In this document: positions 10,004-20,005 of the stretch, one piece after another
Layout of the letters: each line of letters opens with the position of its first letter
Numbering within the stretch: position 1 is the first letter of the stretch
Origin: Vibrio gigantis
GTDB lineage: Bacteria > Pseudomonadota > Gammaproteobacteria > Enterobacterales > Vibrionaceae
Assembly: GCF_024347515.1 (NCBI RefSeq)
Contig: NZ_AP025492.1
Span: 2,790,001 to 2,854,000, forward strand
DNA: 64,000 bases
Direction: 5' to 3'
Translations under genes and position numbers: made by a program
The notes under the pieces: model-generated
Databases searched by the model: none
What the model was told of the DNA's origin: nothing
Seen by the model: the letters and a program-made list of their open reading frames with translations, nothing else

Positions 10004-10216
10004 CGCAGTAGCTAGCCTGAACGGCTTGATTCTCTCTAGAATCAATTGGTTTAGCTTCTGCGATGTTGTGTTTGCAAACTCGTTCTTTTCGAGTTGGGTA
10101 GAGTTCTACCAAATGTTTTGTTGCAGTTCTATACTGAAACGAGGCATGTACTTCCTGTATTTATTTTGACCTGTCTGTCAAATTTGTTTACACCGCCTTA
10201 TGGGCGGTGTTTTTTT
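10004..10216 (+). ncRNA. gcvB: GcvB small regulatory RNA
   Basis: It lies divergent from gcvA. The first stem is an 8-bp hairpin (TTGATTCT / AGAATCAA, 10026-10045). The G/U-rich single-stranded R1 segment CGATGTTGTGTTTGCAAAC (10061-10079) matches the enteric GcvB seed that pairs with peptide and amino acid transporter mRNAs. Further conserved pieces are ACTTCCTGTA (10149-10158) and CCTGTCTGTC (10170-10179). It ends in a terminator, ACACCGCC / GGCGGTGT with a T-run (10190-10216). Predicted length is about 213 nt. Start is inferred from the promoter; the end from the terminator. It is Hfq-dependent in known species. Confidence 0.9.
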
Positions 10217-10513
10217 ATGTCCAAAGAAATGTAACAACAAGTTTATCAATAGCTGTGCTAATTAATCCTTATTATTTTTCATCGCTAATCACAGAATCAG
10301 ATACCCACTCAAATAATCAACTGAACACATACAAATTGGACTATTAAGTTGTACTTAAAAGTAACAGAATACTTCAAGTATACTCACACTTGTTCAGTCA
10401 CTTATAAACCCGTTTAGAGCTCACTCTCTCAATCAAAATTTCAAAACGGAGCAGACGATAGCACGCCCAAACTCACACCTCTGTCTGACTACTGTAAATC
10501 ATTGACAATAGAA
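10217..10513. other. Intergenic stretch between gcvB and the thiI terminator
   Basis: About 300 bp of AT-rich sequence. I see no coding frame with a ribosome site. There is a short inverted pair of the type GTACTTAAAAGTA near 10350 and a similar ACTTCAAGTA just after, with no assignable role. Confidence 0.4.
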
Positions 10514-10549
10514 AATAAAAAAGCCGCTTACTTTTCAGTAAGCGGCTTT
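10514..10549 (-). terminator. Terminator of thiI
   Basis: A 12-bp stem (AAGCCGCTTACT / AGTAAGCGGCTT) with a TTTC-type loop is followed, on the minus strand, by a T-rich tract. It lies 31 bp past the thiI stop. Confidence 0.85.
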
Positions 10550-10580
10550 GCAAAATTACTAACGATTGGTCAATACACCA

Positions 10581-12029
10581 CTATGGGCGATAAACCTTAA
10601 CGTTATGGAAGCCTTGCTCTTGTAGGTAAAGCGCCTGTAGACGACTCATTACACCACGGTCGCAGTACAGCAAATACTCTTTCGCTTGGTCTAGGTCACC
10701 AAACTGAGTCGAAAGCTTGAAGAACGGGATGTGTTTAATTTCAACACCATCGATCTCTAGTGGGCTTTCGTCTTCTTCTTCTGGGCTACGGATATCAAGA
10801 ACGATAGCATGCTCAGCAACAGCTTGAACTTGTTCAACTTCAGGTGCTTGCTCTTGGCTCTCTTTCTCGATATCACGGATATCCATAACACGAGCATTCT
10901 CGATCACTTGATCAAGCACTTCAAAGTTAAACTTAGCTTCTTCTGCTTCTAGTTTGCCTTTCTTCGCTTTCACTGTTGGCTTCTTAGAGATAACGCCACA
11001 GTACTCAGGCATTACCTTAGCAAAGTCTTCAGTACCGATGATGCGAGAAAGATCGATGATGTCTTCTTTATCCCAGTTGATCAGTGGACGAAGAATCAAA
11101 GTATCAGTCACGTTGTCGATGTGGCGCAGGTTAGTTAGCGTTTGACTAGAAACCTGACCAAGCGCCTCACCTGTTACTAGCGCTTCAATACCAAAACGCT
11201 CTGCAACCATACCACCAGCACGCATGAACATACGCTTAAGAACAACGCCCATTTGGCCGTCTTCTACGTTCTCAAGGATTTCAGCAACCACGGGTTCAAA
11301 ATCTACAGAAATGAACTTCACCTTTGCAGATGAACCATATTTGTTCCATAGGTAGTGAGCCACTTGCTTAACGCCAATCTCGTGCGCAGGGCCGCCAAGA
11401 TTGAAGAAACAGTAGTGCACCTTAGAACCACGTTTGATGTGCAGGTAGCTTGAAACGCCAGAGTCGAAACCACCAGAGATCAAGCTTAGTAGATCTTCTT
11501 GAGTACCAAGAGGGAAACCACCAAGGCCTTTATGACGAGCCAGTACTTGGTTAAGTTTGTCGTTAGCGACTTCAACCTTAACGGTTACATCAGGGTTCTT
11601 TAGTCGAACTTTAGCTGACTCAACGGCTTGGTTCAGACCGCCACCTACGTAGCGCTCTAGCTCGATAGACGTAAAGTCATGCTTACCACGGCGCTTAGCA
11701 CGAACAGAGAAAGTCTTGCCTTCAATGTCAGCACGGCTGCGTTCTAGTACTTGCTCATAAATATCGTGCAAGTCTTTGAATTCAGACTGTTGAACTTCAA
11801 GAGAGTGATGGATACCTGGAGTGTGAGTCAGAGCCTCTAACACTTCTGCGTAGTACTGGTCACTCTCAGAGGTCACTTCGATATGGTCACGACGGTTGAA
11901 CACCGCAACACTTTCACAGTGACGTTGAATAACGTTGCGAATGTTGCACTCTAGAATCCTTGTGAAGCGCTTACGCACCGATTCACTTTTTACAAAAATT
12001 TCCGGATGGGGCTTAACAATAAATTTCAT
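10581..12029 (-). CDS. thiI: tRNA 4-thiouridine synthase / thiamine thiazole sulfurtransferase ThiI
   Basis: 482 residues. Domains in order: ferredoxin-like and THUMP (residues 1-165), PP-loop ATPase with [11 protein letters not shown] near 185-195, and a C-terminal rhodanese domain (about 385-482). The catalytic rhodanese cysteine in YCDRGVMS is Cys456, the same number as in E. coli, and the disulfide partner lies in EYCGVISKK near residue 344. ThiI transfers sulfur from IscS to uridine 8 of tRNA and to ThiS. The rhodanese domain is present, so both roles are possible. It has its own terminator. Confidence 0.97.
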   Translation of the reverse strand: MKFIVKPHPEIFVKSESVRKRFTRILECNIRNVIQRHCESVAVFNRRDHIEVTSESDQYYAEVLEALTHTPGIHHSLEVQQSEFKDLHDIYEQVLERSRADIEGKTFSVRAKRRGKHDFTSIELERYVGGGLNQAVESAKVRLKNPDVTVKVEVANDKLNQVLARHKGLGGFPLGTQEDLLSLISGGFDSGVSSYLHIKRGSKVHYCFFNLGGPAHEIGVKQVAHYLWNKYGSSAKVKFISVDFEPVVAEILENVEDGQMGVVLKRMFMRAGGMVAERFGIEALVTGEALGQVSSQTLTNLRHIDNVTDTLILRPLINWDKEDIIDLSRIIGTEDFAKVMPEYCGVISKKPTVKAKKGKLEAEEAKFNFEVLDQVIENARVMDIRDIEKESQEQAPEVEQVQAVAEHAIVLDIRSPEEEDESPLEIDGVEIKHIPFFKLSTQFGDLDQAKEYLLYCDRGVMSRLQALYLQEQGFHNVKVYRP

Positions 12030-12273
12030 AGTACTTTCACAACATTAATGTTCAAAATTTTGAAAACGCTCATCGCCAAGTAAATTAGAAATTTACACAG
12101 CGCTTGAAGCAAGAATAGATCATATCTAAATCTAAGGGCGCGAATTATACATGAGAAAGTGAAGCAAGGAAAAGAGTGCTTGCTCTTACAGCACCATTAA
12201 ACCGCTGGCTATTAAAAGTAATAGGTTTCGCAACCACATAAATGCAGCAGAGAAAATGATTAAAGGCCAGTAA
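12030..12273. other. thiI upstream region
   Basis: A gap of about 315 bp lies between the thiI start and the pomB stop. It holds the pomB terminator at its far end and must hold the thiI promoter. No small gene with a ribosome site was found. Confidence 0.4.
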
Positions 12274-12308
12274 ACAAAAAGCCCAACCTCATTATAAGAT
12301 TGGGCTTT
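12274..12308 (-). terminator. Terminator of pomAB
   Basis: On the minus strand AAAGCCCAA ... TTGGGCTTTTTG forms a 9-bp stem followed by T residues, 36 bp past the pomB stop. Confidence 0.8.
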
Positions 12309-12344
12309 CGATGCTATCTGCATACTAACGTCTGCACGTATAGG

Positions 12345-13292
12345 CTATTCATTAATAACAGGCACTTCATCACTGTAAAGCGGTTCGCCCTGCATGATGC
12401 TGATTTCAACACGACGGTTAAGGCTACGTTGCCATTCAGTATCGTTCGGCTCTACTGGCTCAGTATCGGCCATGCCACGTACTCTCAAACGTTGATGAGA
12501 GAAACCACGCACCTTTTCCATCTCTTGCGCAACAGATACTGCTCGCTGTGATGACAAATCCCAATTCGAACGATAGAGCTCAGAATCAAGACGTTGGTTA
12601 TCGGTGTGTCCTGAGATTCGGACAATACCCGGAACGTCTTTTACCAGTTCAGCCACCTGTCTCACCAAGGGGCGGAATTTAGGTTGTAAGAAAGCAGAAC
12701 CTGATGGAAATGCGCCCTTCTCACGAATTCGAATTACAATCTGCTGGCCAAGGTTTTCCACCTCAATCGCGCCTTGGTCGATCTCTCGCTCCAACGCCTT
12801 CTTGATGCTTTCCATCAAGGTTTCCATCTCTTGCGATTGAGCTTCAGCTTGTTGTTGCTGTTGGTCTGACTCAGAGTTTTGATTATCGTGAGTCGAAACT
12901 TCTGCCGACTTGCCTCCGGTCATTTTGCCTTGGTCACGCATGGTGCCACCAGCGCGCTCAGATTCACCTTCATGAAATTCCAGTGTCTGCTGAGTAATAT
13001 CAATGGTTTGCTGCATGATCACATCAATCGGTGTCGGCTCTGGACGACCTGGGCGAAACTCTTGTGCAATGATACTGGTCCCTTTCGGGATGTCTTTTAC
13101 TTCTAAGCGGTTTTGTACACCAAACGCAAACTTCATCGAACCCGCGATCTGTTTGAACTTCAGTACGTCCATCTCAGAGAATGAGAGCAGCAGTACGAAG
13201 AAACACATCAGCAATGACATCAAATCAGCAAATGTCCCCATCCATTGAGGTAACCCCGGTGGAGGACATTTACATGGATTCTCTTCATCCAT
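12345..13292 (-). CDS. pomB: Sodium-driven flagellar stator protein PomB
   Basis: 315 residues. One transmembrane helix near residues 22-41 (ADLMSLLMCFFVLLLSF) contains the ion-binding aspartate, here Asp23 (Asp24 in V. alginolyticus, whose N-terminus is one residue longer). A plug and linker region follows (FRPGRPEPTPIDVI). The C-terminal OmpA-like peptidoglycan-binding domain shows RISGHTDNQRLDSELYRSNW and LNRRVEISI. It forms the stator complex with PomA, turning sodium flow into torque for the polar flagellum. The linker is Gln-rich (SDQQQQQAEAQSQ). It starts 12 bp after the pomA stop. Confidence 0.98.
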   Translation of the reverse strand: MDEENPCKCPPPGLPQWMGTFADLMSLLMCFFVLLLSFSEMDVLKFKQIAGSMKFAFGVQNRLEVKDIPKGTSIIAQEFRPGRPEPTPIDVIMQQTIDITQQTLEFHEGESERAGGTMRDQGKMTGGKSAEVSTHDNQNSESDQQQQQAEAQSQEMETLMESIKKALEREIDQGAIEVENLGQQIVIRIREKGAFPSGSAFLQPKFRPLVRQVAELVKDVPGIVRISGHTDNQRLDSELYRSNWDLSSQRAVSVAQEMEKVRGFSHQRLRVRGMADTEPVEPNDTEWQRSLNRRVEISIMQGEPLYSDEVPVINE

Positions 13293-13304
13293 CTTAAACT
13301 CCTC

Positions 13305-14069
13305 TTACGCCGGTTCACCATCAATCGTGCGCTTACCTTCGTTCAGGTAGCTCTTGAGGTAACCATCAATAACTCGTGGGTTCTGACCATCTTGAATCGC
13401 TAACACGCCATCCATCACCAAGCGACGGTTAAGTGTCTCTTGGTCACGACGTAGCGCAAGTTTATCGGCAATTGGGAAGAACACCATGTTCGAAAGAATC
13501 GCACCATATAGCGTGGTTAAAAGTGCCACCGCCATCGCAGGACCGATCGCTTTAGGATCATCCATGTTCGAAAGCATGGCTACCAGACCAACCAAGGTAC
13601 CAATCATACCCATCGCTGGGGCAACATCACCGAATGCAGAGAACACTTTCGCACCCTGCTCGTGACGCTCTGTCGTTAATGCGATGTCTTTTTGCAGCGC
13701 AGCACGCACCACATCACCATCATGGCCATCCACTAATAAGTCGATGCCTTTTTGCATAAAGCTGTTACTGATTTCCATCTCTTCAAGTGCTAGGAAACCA
13801 CCTTTACGAGCAGCGTCTGCCATCTCTACTACTTTCGCGATCAGATCTTCAGGCTCGTCCGCTTTAAACATAAAAGCTTTGCCTGCGATTTTGGCCGCAC
13901 CAAAAAATTGTCCCATGGTGAATTTCATTAGAACAACAAAGGTTGAGCCACCAATTACGATCAAAATGGATGTCGTGTCATAGAACATCCCGAGGCTTCC
14001 ACCTAGGATCATTGCCATGATTACAAAGGCAAATCCACCAATCAAACCTATTAGGGTTGCTAAATCCAC
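13305..14069 (-). CDS. pomA: Sodium-driven flagellar stator protein PomA
   Basis: 254 residues starting at a GTG with AGGAG upstream. Four membrane helices are visible (TLIGLIGGFAFVIMAMILGG, TSILIVIGGSTFVVLMK, GDVAPAMGMIGTLVGLVAML, AVALLTTLYGAILSNMVFF), with a large cytoplasmic loop (about 55-145) that contacts FliG. PomA surrounds PomB in the stator and lines the sodium path. The gene order pomA-pomB is that of all polar-flagellate vibrios. It is divergent from xseB across a 298-bp gap. Confidence 0.98.
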   Translation of the reverse strand: MDLATLIGLIGGFAFVIMAMILGGSLGMFYDTTSILIVIGGSTFVVLMKFTMGQFFGAAKIAGKAFMFKADEPEDLIAKVVEMADAARKGGFLALEEMEISNSFMQKGIDLLVDGHDGDVVRAALQKDIALTTERHEQGAKVFSAFGDVAPAMGMIGTLVGLVAMLSNMDDPKAIGPAMAVALLTTLYGAILSNMVFFPIADKLALRRDQETLNRRLVMDGVLAIQDGQNPRVIDGYLKSYLNEGKRTIDGEPA

Positions 14070-14367
14070 TGAGCACTCCTCATGCTTTTTTGTAGCTCTA
14101 TGTCGACGATACTCCTTGTATCGGCAAGACTATAAGATCTTTTAGTAAATTCTTGGCCTAAGTATCACACTTTTCGTTTTTGAATCCCAACTATTGGCTT
14201 ACTTTGCTCTTATACGTAGCGCATAAACTCGATAAAGCTAAGGTTATTCAAGCAAAGTGAGTTCAAGCCCCTTAAAAACGAACTTTCTAGCAAAATTTCT
14301 TGGTTACATTTGACCATCTCAGCGGCCTAGGGTAACGTTCGTTCATCTTTCCAAACGCAGATTTATT

Positions 14368-14610
14368 ATGGCTACTAAGAAACCTGAAAATATGAGCTTT
14401 GAAGCAGCAATCGAAGAGCTTGATGGCTTGGTTGATCAACTAGAAAATGGTGATCTAGCTTTAGATGATGCGCTTAAGAAGTTCGAACGAGGTATCTCCC
14501 TCGCTCGTGCTGGTCAAAGCAAACTAAATGATGCTGAACAGCGTGTTAGCATCCTACTGCAAAATGATGAAAACGCAGAACTTAGTGACTTTAACCCACA
14601 ACCAGAATAA
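14368..14610 (+). CDS. xseB: Exodeoxyribonuclease VII small subunit
   Basis: 80 residues, full length for XseB. The characteristic helical hairpin is present: SFEAAIEELDGLVDQLENGD and LDDALKKFERGISLARAGQ. XseB binds XseA to form ExoVII, which degrades single-stranded DNA to short oligonucleotides. It is the first gene of xseB-ispA-dxs, the standard gammaproteobacterial order, with 8 bp to ispA. Confidence 0.96.
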   Translation: MATKKPENMSFEAAIEELDGLVDQLENGDLALDDALKKFERGISLARAGQSKLNDAEQRVSILLQNDENAELSDFNPQPE

Positions 14611-14618
14611 CGAATTGT

Positions 14619-15515
14619 ATGAGATCCCCTATGATCGAGACTTTATTGTCTTATCAAGCACGTAATAACGAGCAACTGAACCTTTGGCTTGATCGCCTGC
14701 CACACCAAAATCAGAACCTTATCAACGCGATGCGTTATGGGTTACTTTTAGGCGGCAAACGCGCACGTCCATTTCTTGTCTACATTACAGGGGAAATGCT
14801 TGGCTGCACCGCTGAAGAGCTCGACACTCCAGCATCTGCAATCGAATGTATTCATGCCTATTCTCTGATTCACGACGACCTTCCAGCAATGGATGATGAT
14901 GAACTGCGTCGTGGCCATCAGACTTGTCACATCAAATACGATGAAGCAACGGCCATTTTAACGGGCGATGCACTACAAACTCTCGCGTTTACTATACTTG
15001 CGGAAGGCACATTAAGTGCTGACGGTGAAAGCAATCGCGTTCGAATGATTCAACGCCTAGCAGAAGCCTCTGGTGCACAAGGCATGTGCATTGGACAAGC
15101 ACTTGATATTGAAGCTGAAAATCGCTCTGTCACGCTAGAAGAGTTAGAAGAAGTTCATCGCAATAAAACGGGCGCTCTAATGAAATGTGCGATTCGTTTA
15201 GGAGCACTCGCTGCTGGCGAAAAAGCATTTGAAGTGATGCCCCAATTAGACAAGTACGCCGATGCCATTGGATTAGCATTCCAGGTTCAAGATGATATTT
15301 TAGATATCACTAGCGATACTGAAACTTTGGGTAAACCACAGGGTTCTGACCAAGAATTGAACAAAAGCACCTACCCTTCTTTGCTAGGTTTAGAGGGCGC
15401 TCAAGAAAAAGCGCAAACTCTGCTACAGGAAGCGCTTCAAGCTTTGGCTGCAATCCCATACAATACCCAGTTACTCGAAGAGTTCGCCCGATACGTCATC
15501 GAGCGCAAGAACTAA
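14619..15515 (+). CDS. ispA: Farnesyl diphosphate synthase (geranyltranstransferase)
   Basis: 298 residues. Both aspartate-rich motifs are present: the first in HAYSLIHDDLPAMDDDELRR and the second in FQVQDDILDITSD. GGKRARPFLV supplies the diphosphate contact. It condenses DMAPP/GPP with IPP to farnesyl diphosphate for quinones and undecaprenyl phosphate. The start is uncertain: ATG at 14619 and ATG at 14631 (MIETLLSYQ) are both possible, and neither has a strong ribosome site. Coupling to the xseB stop 8 bp upstream favours the first. Confidence 0.96.
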   Translation: MRSPMIETLLSYQARNNEQLNLWLDRLPHQNQNLINAMRYGLLLGGKRARPFLVYITGEMLGCTAEELDTPASAIECIHAYSLIHDDLPAMDDDELRRGHQTCHIKYDEATAILTGDALQTLAFTILAEGTLSADGESNRVRMIQRLAEASGAQGMCIGQALDIEAENRSVTLEELEEVHRNKTGALMKCAIRLGALAAGEKAFEVMPQLDKYADAIGLAFQVQDDILDITSDTETLGKPQGSDQELNKSTYPSLLGLEGAQEKAQTLLQEALQALAAIPYNTQLLEEFARYVIERKN

Positions 15516-15536
15516 GACAATAAGCGCGCATTACCT

Positions 15537-17420
15537 ATGACTCTTGATATATCAAAGTACCCAACTCTTGCTTTGGCTGATAAGCCAGAGGATTTGCGTC
15601 TACTTCCAAAAGAGACGCTAACACAGCTTTGTGATGAATTACGCACCTATCTTCTTAACTCAGTGAGCCAGTCAAGTGGCCACTTAGCGTCAGGTTTAGG
15701 TACGGTAGAGCTAACAGTGGCTCTGCACTACGTGTACAACACGCCTTTTGACCAATTGGTTTGGGATGTTGGCCACCAAGCATACCCGCACAAGATTCTT
15801 ACAGGTCGTCGCGATCGCTTGTCGACTATCCGTCAGAAAGATGGACTGCACCCATTTCCATGGCGTGAAGAGAGCGAATATGACACTCTTTCTGTTGGTC
15901 ACTCTTCAACATCGATCAGTGCTGCTCTCGGCATGGCAATCAGTGCTAAGAAAGAAGGCAAGAATCGTAAAGTCGTGAGTGTGATCGGTGATGGCGCGAT
16001 TACTGCTGGTATGGCATTCGAAGCCATGAACCACGCGGGTGATATTCACAATGACATGCTGGTTATCCTGAACGATAACGAGATGTCTATCTCTGAAAAC
16101 GTAGGTGCGCTAAACAACCACCTAGCTCAAGTTCTTTCTGGCAGTCTTTACACGTCAATTCGTGAGGGCGGCAAGAAAGTGCTATCAGGCGTTCCGCCAA
16201 TTAAAGAGCTGGTTCGTCGTACAGAAGAACATCTAAAAGGCATGGTTGTCCCTGGCACCATGTTTGAAGAGTTAGGCTTTAATTACATTGGTCCAATTGA
16301 TGGTCACGATGTGAATGAGCTAATCAAGACGCTGAAGAACATGAGAGATCTTAAAGGCCCTCAGTTCCTGCATATCATGACCAAGAAAGGCAAAGGCTAC
16401 GAGCCAGCAGAGAAAGATCCTATTGGCTACCACGGTGTGCCTAAATTCGATCCTGCACACTCAAGTCTGCCTAAGAGCACTAGCTCTAAACCAACTTTTT
16501 CTAAGATTTTTGGTGACTTCCTGTGTGATATGGCAGCTCAAGATCCTAAGCTAATGGCGATCACGCCAGCGATGCGCGAAGGTTCTGGCATGGTGCGTTT
16601 CTCGAAAGAGTACCCAGAACAATACTTCGATGTAGCGATTGCTGAGCAGCACGCAGTGACGCTAGCAACCGGTATGGCGATTGCGGGTGATAAGCCGATT
16701 GTGGCTATCTACTCGACATTCCTACAACGTGGTTACGATCAACTGATCCATGATGTCGCTATCATGGATCTACCGGTTATGTTCGCGATTGACCGTGCAG
16801 GTCTTGTGGGTGCCGATGGTCAAACACACCAAGGTGCATTCGACTTAAGCTTCATGCGTTGTATTCCTAACATGGTGATCATGGCACCAAGCGATGAAAA
16901 CGAATGTCGCCAAATGCTATACACAGGCCATCAGCATAAAGGGCCAAGTGCCGTTCGTTATCCTCGTGGTAATGGCATGGGTACTGAGATCCAAAGTGAG
17001 TTTACTGCGCTTGAGATTGGTAAAGGTCGTATCGTTCGCGAAAGCACAAAAACAAAAGATGGATCGAAAGTCGCCATTCTAAGCTTCGGTACTTTCCTAG
17101 AAAATGCACTTCAAGCTGCTGATGCAATGGATGCCACCGTTGCAGACATGCGCTTTGTTAAGCCGCTAGATGAAGCTCTAATCAAACAACTTGCCGCTGA
17201 CCACGATGTGCTGGTCACTATCGAAGAAAACGCAATCGCAGGTGGTGCAGGTGCAGGTGTGATTGAGTTCTTGATGCAAGAGAAACTGCTAATGCCTGTA
17301 CTGAACCTTGGCTTACCGGACAAGTTTATTGCTCAAGGCACTCAAGGTGAGCTGCATGAAGAGCTAGGCCTAGACGCGAAAGGTATTGAGAAGTCTATCT
17401 CTGACTACCTTGCTAAATAG
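15537..17420 (+). CDS. dxs: 1-deoxy-D-xylulose-5-phosphate synthase
   Basis: 627 residues. The thiamine diphosphate motif is at [20 protein letters not shown] ... [26 protein letters not shown] and [13 protein letters not shown] (catalytic Glu) are typical of Dxs. The transketolase C-terminal domain is complete. It makes DXP from pyruvate and glyceraldehyde 3-phosphate, the first step of the MEP pathway, and also supplies thiamine and pyridoxal synthesis. Together with ispA it forms an isoprenoid operon that ends in a clear terminator. Confidence 0.98.
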   Translation: MTLDISKYPTLALADKPEDLRLLPKETLTQLCDELRTYLLNSVSQSSGHLASGLGTVELTVALHYVYNTPFDQLVWDVGHQAYPHKILTGRRDRLSTIRQKDGLHPFPWREESEYDTLSVGHSSTSISAALGMAISAKKEGKNRKVVSVIGDGAITAGMAFEAMNHAGDIHNDMLVILNDNEMSISENVGALNNHLAQVLSGSLYTSIREGGKKVLSGVPPIKELVRRTEEHLKGMVVPGTMFEELGFNYIGPIDGHDVNELIKTLKNMRDLKGPQFLHIMTKKGKGYEPAEKDPIGYHGVPKFDPAHSSLPKSTSSKPTFSKIFGDFLCDMAAQDPKLMAITPAMREGSGMVRFSKEYPEQYFDVAIAEQHAVTLATGMAIAGDKPIVAIYSTFLQRGYDQLIHDVAIMDLPVMFAIDRAGLVGADGQTHQGAFDLSFMRCIPNMVIMAPSDENECRQMLYTGHQHKGPSAVRYPRGNGMGTEIQSEFTALEIGKGRIVRESTKTKDGSKVAILSFGTFLENALQAADAMDATVADMRFVKPLDEALIKQLAADHDVLVTIEENAIAGGAGAGVIEFLMQEKLLMPVLNLGLPDKFIAQGTQGELHEELGLDAKGIEKSISDYLAK

Positions 17421-17453
17421 CTTTCAGTAGCAAACTGCATAAGCAACAAAACG

Positions 17454-17483
17454 AAAAAGGTTGGCCCTAGGGTCAACCTTTTT
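17454..17483 (+). terminator. Terminator after dxs
   Basis: AAAAAGGTTG ... CAACCTTTTT with an inner GGCCC/GGGTC region. The T-run and A-run on opposite sides make it usable in both directions between convergent genes. Confidence 0.85.
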
Positions 17484-17536
17484 AGTATTCGCTAACTCAT
17501 TAGCTAGCCACTGTTTAAGTCAGTTGTTATAGCAAA

Positions 17537-17896
17537 TTAGCAGCACGGCTTAAGAACAGGCGCGTCGTAGTTCTCAGGTTCGTCAGAGTAGATAGCAACA
17601 TTAAAGTTCTCAACTAAACCTGTTTCATCAACGCACTGCTCTTGGAAGAACTGTTGAATTTCACGACGTTGGCAGTGCGCTTCAAACGCTTCGTTATCCG
17701 CCCAGATTTCGTTGAAAGCAATTGGAAAACTCTGGCCTTCCGCAAACGGACTCTGGATGTGGCGAGTCACTGTGTATTGAATACAACCATCTTCACGCAG
17801 AGTGTTTGGCTCTAGTGCTTTTAAAACCTCAAACAGCTCGTTCAGTTTGCCTTCTTTTGGCTGAAATTGAGCGATGCAGTAAACCTTCTTAGACAT
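17537..17896 (-). CDS. Putative quinol monooxygenase, ABM (antibiotic biosynthesis monooxygenase) domain protein
   Basis: 119 residues. The dimeric alpha/beta-barrel ABM pattern is visible: an N-terminal strand VYCIAQFQPKEGKLNELFEVL, then EDGCIQYTVTRHI and FNEIWADNEAFEAHCQRREI. Relatives include YgiN-type quinol monooxygenases and many uncharacterised small proteins. The substrate cannot be told. Oddly the protein ends in KPCC, a vicinal cysteine pair that the family does not need, so a redox or metal role is possible. It is monocistronic, between dxs and pgpA. Confidence 0.8.
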   Translation of the reverse strand: MSKKVYCIAQFQPKEGKLNELFEVLKALEPNTLREDGCIQYTVTRHIQSPFAEGQSFPIAFNEIWADNEAFEAHCQRREIQQFFQEQCVDETGLVENFNVAIYSDEPENYDAPVLKPCC

Positions 17897-17969
17897 TGTA
17901 ATTCCTTGTTTTTGTATTTTAAACTTAAGCCGTTATATCTAAATCTTTATAGCAAATACAGCCTAGATC

Positions 17970-18476
17970 TTAAACTAGCCAACCTGCAAAATGCGCCACG
18001 GCATACAGCGAAATCGCCGCCATAATACCCGCCACGATATCATCAATCATGATACCTAAGCCGCCATGAACTCGAGCGTCTAACCAACCAATCGGCCACG
18101 GTTTTACCATGTCAAAGAAGCGGAATAGAACAAAGCCTGTCAGTAACCATTTCCAATCATCGGCAGGAATACTCAACATTGGTACTAGGCTCATGGTGAT
18201 CCAAAAGCCCGCAAATTCATCCCATACGATAGAGCCATGATCGTGAACACCCATATCATCAGACGTCACTTGGCAGATCTTGATGCCAATAATGCAGCTT
18301 ACCACCACGATGGCAACATAAGCCGGGAACGGCAATTGAACCAACAATAAATACAATGGAATAGACGCAAGCGTACCCATTGTTCCGGGAATAATAGGCG
18401 ATAAGCCACTGCCAAAACCCGTTGCTAATAAGTGCCAAGGGTTTTTAAGAGAGATTGCAGATAGTGGGTTTGTCAT
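17970..18476 (-). CDS. pgpA: Phosphatidylglycerophosphatase A
   Basis: 168 residues from ATG 18476, which shares one base with the thiL stop (TGATG); a TTG one codon upstream is less likely. Membrane segments and the conserved acidic region (VWDEFAGFWITM, ARVHGGLGIMIDDIVAGI) identify the PgpA family. It dephosphorylates phosphatidylglycerophosphate to phosphatidylglycerol in the inner membrane. thiL-pgpA at the end of the nusB cluster is the common proteobacterial arrangement. Confidence 0.95.
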   Translation of the reverse strand: MTNPLSAISLKNPWHLLATGFGSGLSPIIPGTMGTLASIPLYLLLVQLPFPAYVAIVVVSCIIGIKICQVTSDDMGVHDHGSIVWDEFAGFWITMSLVPMLSIPADDWKWLLTGFVLFRFFDMVKPWPIGWLDARVHGGLGIMIDDIVAGIMAAISLYAVAHFAGWLV

Positions 18477-19450
18477 CAATTAACCTTAAAGTGATCGTAA
18501 CCAGTTAAGCTCCAGCTTAGTGGCTCACCATTATTGTGTAGTTCAAAATATTCTACAGGTCTTATCTGGCCAATGCAGGTGACTTTTGTTCCAGTGTGTG
18601 ACAAAGCACTTTCTAGCGACCCTTTATTTTCTTCTGGTACCGTAAAGCAAAGCTCGTACTCTTCACCACTGGTAAGTGCGTACTGCTGTGCTGTCGTAAC
18701 ATCAAGCGCGAATTGACGTAACTCCTGAGAGATAGGCAGACAACTCACATCAATGCTTGCACCAACCTCTGAACGCTTCAGAATATGCTTTAGGTCAGCA
18801 ATCACGCCGTCAGAGATATCAATCGCAGACGAGGCAAGGCTCACGAGAGCCTGACCCGCTAGCACTCGTGGAGAGCTGATGTAGTGCCTCTCTTCAAGTT
18901 CAAGTGCATAAGGCTTAGCTTGATTCTGTTCAGGGTTCAATAACACCTCTAGCCCAGCTTTACTGTCACCTAGGTTACCTGTGACATATATCCAGTCCCC
19001 TACTTTCGCACCATCTCGGCGTAGAGCTCGCCCTTCAGGAACAAAGCCCTGTACAGTCAGTGTCAGACTTAGTGGACCTTTGGTTGTGTCACCACCAATT
19101 AACTGAATACCAAAGTAGTCTGCCAGTTTGAAAAAAGAGTCACAAAATGGGGCAAGCCAGGCTTCGTCAACTTCAGGCATGGTTAACGCAAATGAAACCC
19201 ATGCAGGTGTTGCGCCCATAGCCGCAAGGTCACTGATGTTAGACGCCAAGGCTTTGTGTGCGACCCAAGCAGGATTCGCTTCCGCTAAAAAGTGAGTACC
19301 CGCAACTAAGGTGTCCGTGCTGATCGCTATCTCAACATTGCTTGGCGCTTTGACCAAAGCACAATCATCGCCAGCTGCCAAATGCACGTCTTTACGTTGT
19401 GGTTGTCGATTTACAAAATATTTTTCAATCAGGTTAAATTCGCCAGACAT
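18476..19450 (-). CDS. thiL: Thiamine-monophosphate kinase
   Basis: 324 residues from ATG 19450, with AGGG about 6 bp upstream; a GTG one codon earlier is also possible. AIR-synthase-like fold with AAGDDCALVKAP, ISTDTLVAGTHF, GGDTTKGPLSLTLT and SAIDISDGVIADL. It phosphorylates thiamine phosphate to thiamine diphosphate with ATP. It is separated from nusB by a terminator-like hairpin, and its stop overlaps the pgpA start. Confidence 0.96.
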   Translation of the reverse strand: MSGEFNLIEKYFVNRQPQRKDVHLAAGDDCALVKAPSNVEIAISTDTLVAGTHFLAEANPAWVAHKALASNISDLAAMGATPAWVSFALTMPEVDEAWLAPFCDSFFKLADYFGIQLIGGDTTKGPLSLTLTVQGFVPEGRALRRDGAKVGDWIYVTGNLGDSKAGLEVLLNPEQNQAKPYALELEERHYISSPRVLAGQALVSLASSAIDISDGVIADLKHILKRSEVGASIDVSCLPISQELRQFALDVTTAQQYALTSGEEYELCFTVPEENKGSLESALSHTGTKVTCIGQIRPVEYFELHNNGEPLSWSLTGYDHFKVN

Positions 19451-19488
19451 CACATGCCCTATCTTTGGTATTACAGAAATTTAGTTAC

Positions 19489-19517
19489 AAAAAAGGCCAG
19501 CATAAAAGCTGACCTTT
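19489..19517 (-). terminator. Terminator-like hairpin between nusB and thiL
   Basis: On the minus strand AAAGGTCAGC and GCTGGCCTTT pair (one G-T wobble) and are followed by a run of T. It lies 20 bp past the nusB stop, so thiL-pgpA either have their own promoter or depend on read-through. Confidence 0.75.
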
Positions 19518-19537
19518 AGATTCAATATACGAACGTC

Positions 19538-20005
19538 TTATTTCTTACGAACGTGCGGTGCAGCTTTATCAAGCACACCGTTAACAAACTTATGGCTGTC
19601 TTCTGCTGCGAATACTTTCGCAAGTTCGATAGCTTCGTTGATAACCACTTTGTATGGTACATCTTCGCGACGAGTCATCTCGTACATAGCTAAACGTAGA
19701 AGCGCTAGTTCCATCAGATCCAGATCTTGCATAGGGCGAGATACGAATGGACGAAGCTTGCTATCAAGTTCCATGTGGCTAAGAGCAACACCAGTTAGCA
19801 GGTCGCGGAAGTATGCAACGTCTGTTTCTGGCATAGCAAGTGCAGGTTCTGCAGCATGATGCTCTTCTTCATCATACTTACCACCAGATAAGAACTGTTC
19901 TTCAACGGTAGCAATATTTTCTTTAGTAATTTGCCAAGAATAAATTGCTTGTAGAGCAAATTGACGTGCGTTACGACGTGCGGCTGGTTTCACACTGGCC
20001 CCCAT
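19538..20005 (-). CDS. nusB: Transcription antitermination factor NusB
   Basis: 155 residues. The all-helical NusB fold shows [18 protein letters not shown] and the C-terminal signature [20 protein letters not shown] ... [11 protein letters not shown]. With NusE (S10) it binds boxA of rRNA leader RNA for processive antitermination. Its ATG shares one base with the ribH stop (TAATG), so it is coupled to riboflavin gene translation. A His/Glu-rich acidic insert ([12 protein letters not shown]) lies near residue 45. Confidence 0.97.
   Translation of the reverse strand: MGASVKPAARRNARQFALQAIYSWQITKENIATVEEQFLSGGKYDEEEHHAAEPALAMPETDVAYFRDLLTGVALSHMELDSKLRPFVSRPMQDLDLMELALLRLAMYEMTRREDVPYKVVINEAIELAKVFAAEDSHKFVNGVLDKAAPHVRKK

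Noticed and set aside
9969..10169. A 66-codon plus-strand frame upstream of gcvA
   Set aside because: It lies almost entirely within the GcvB RNA and has no ribosome site.
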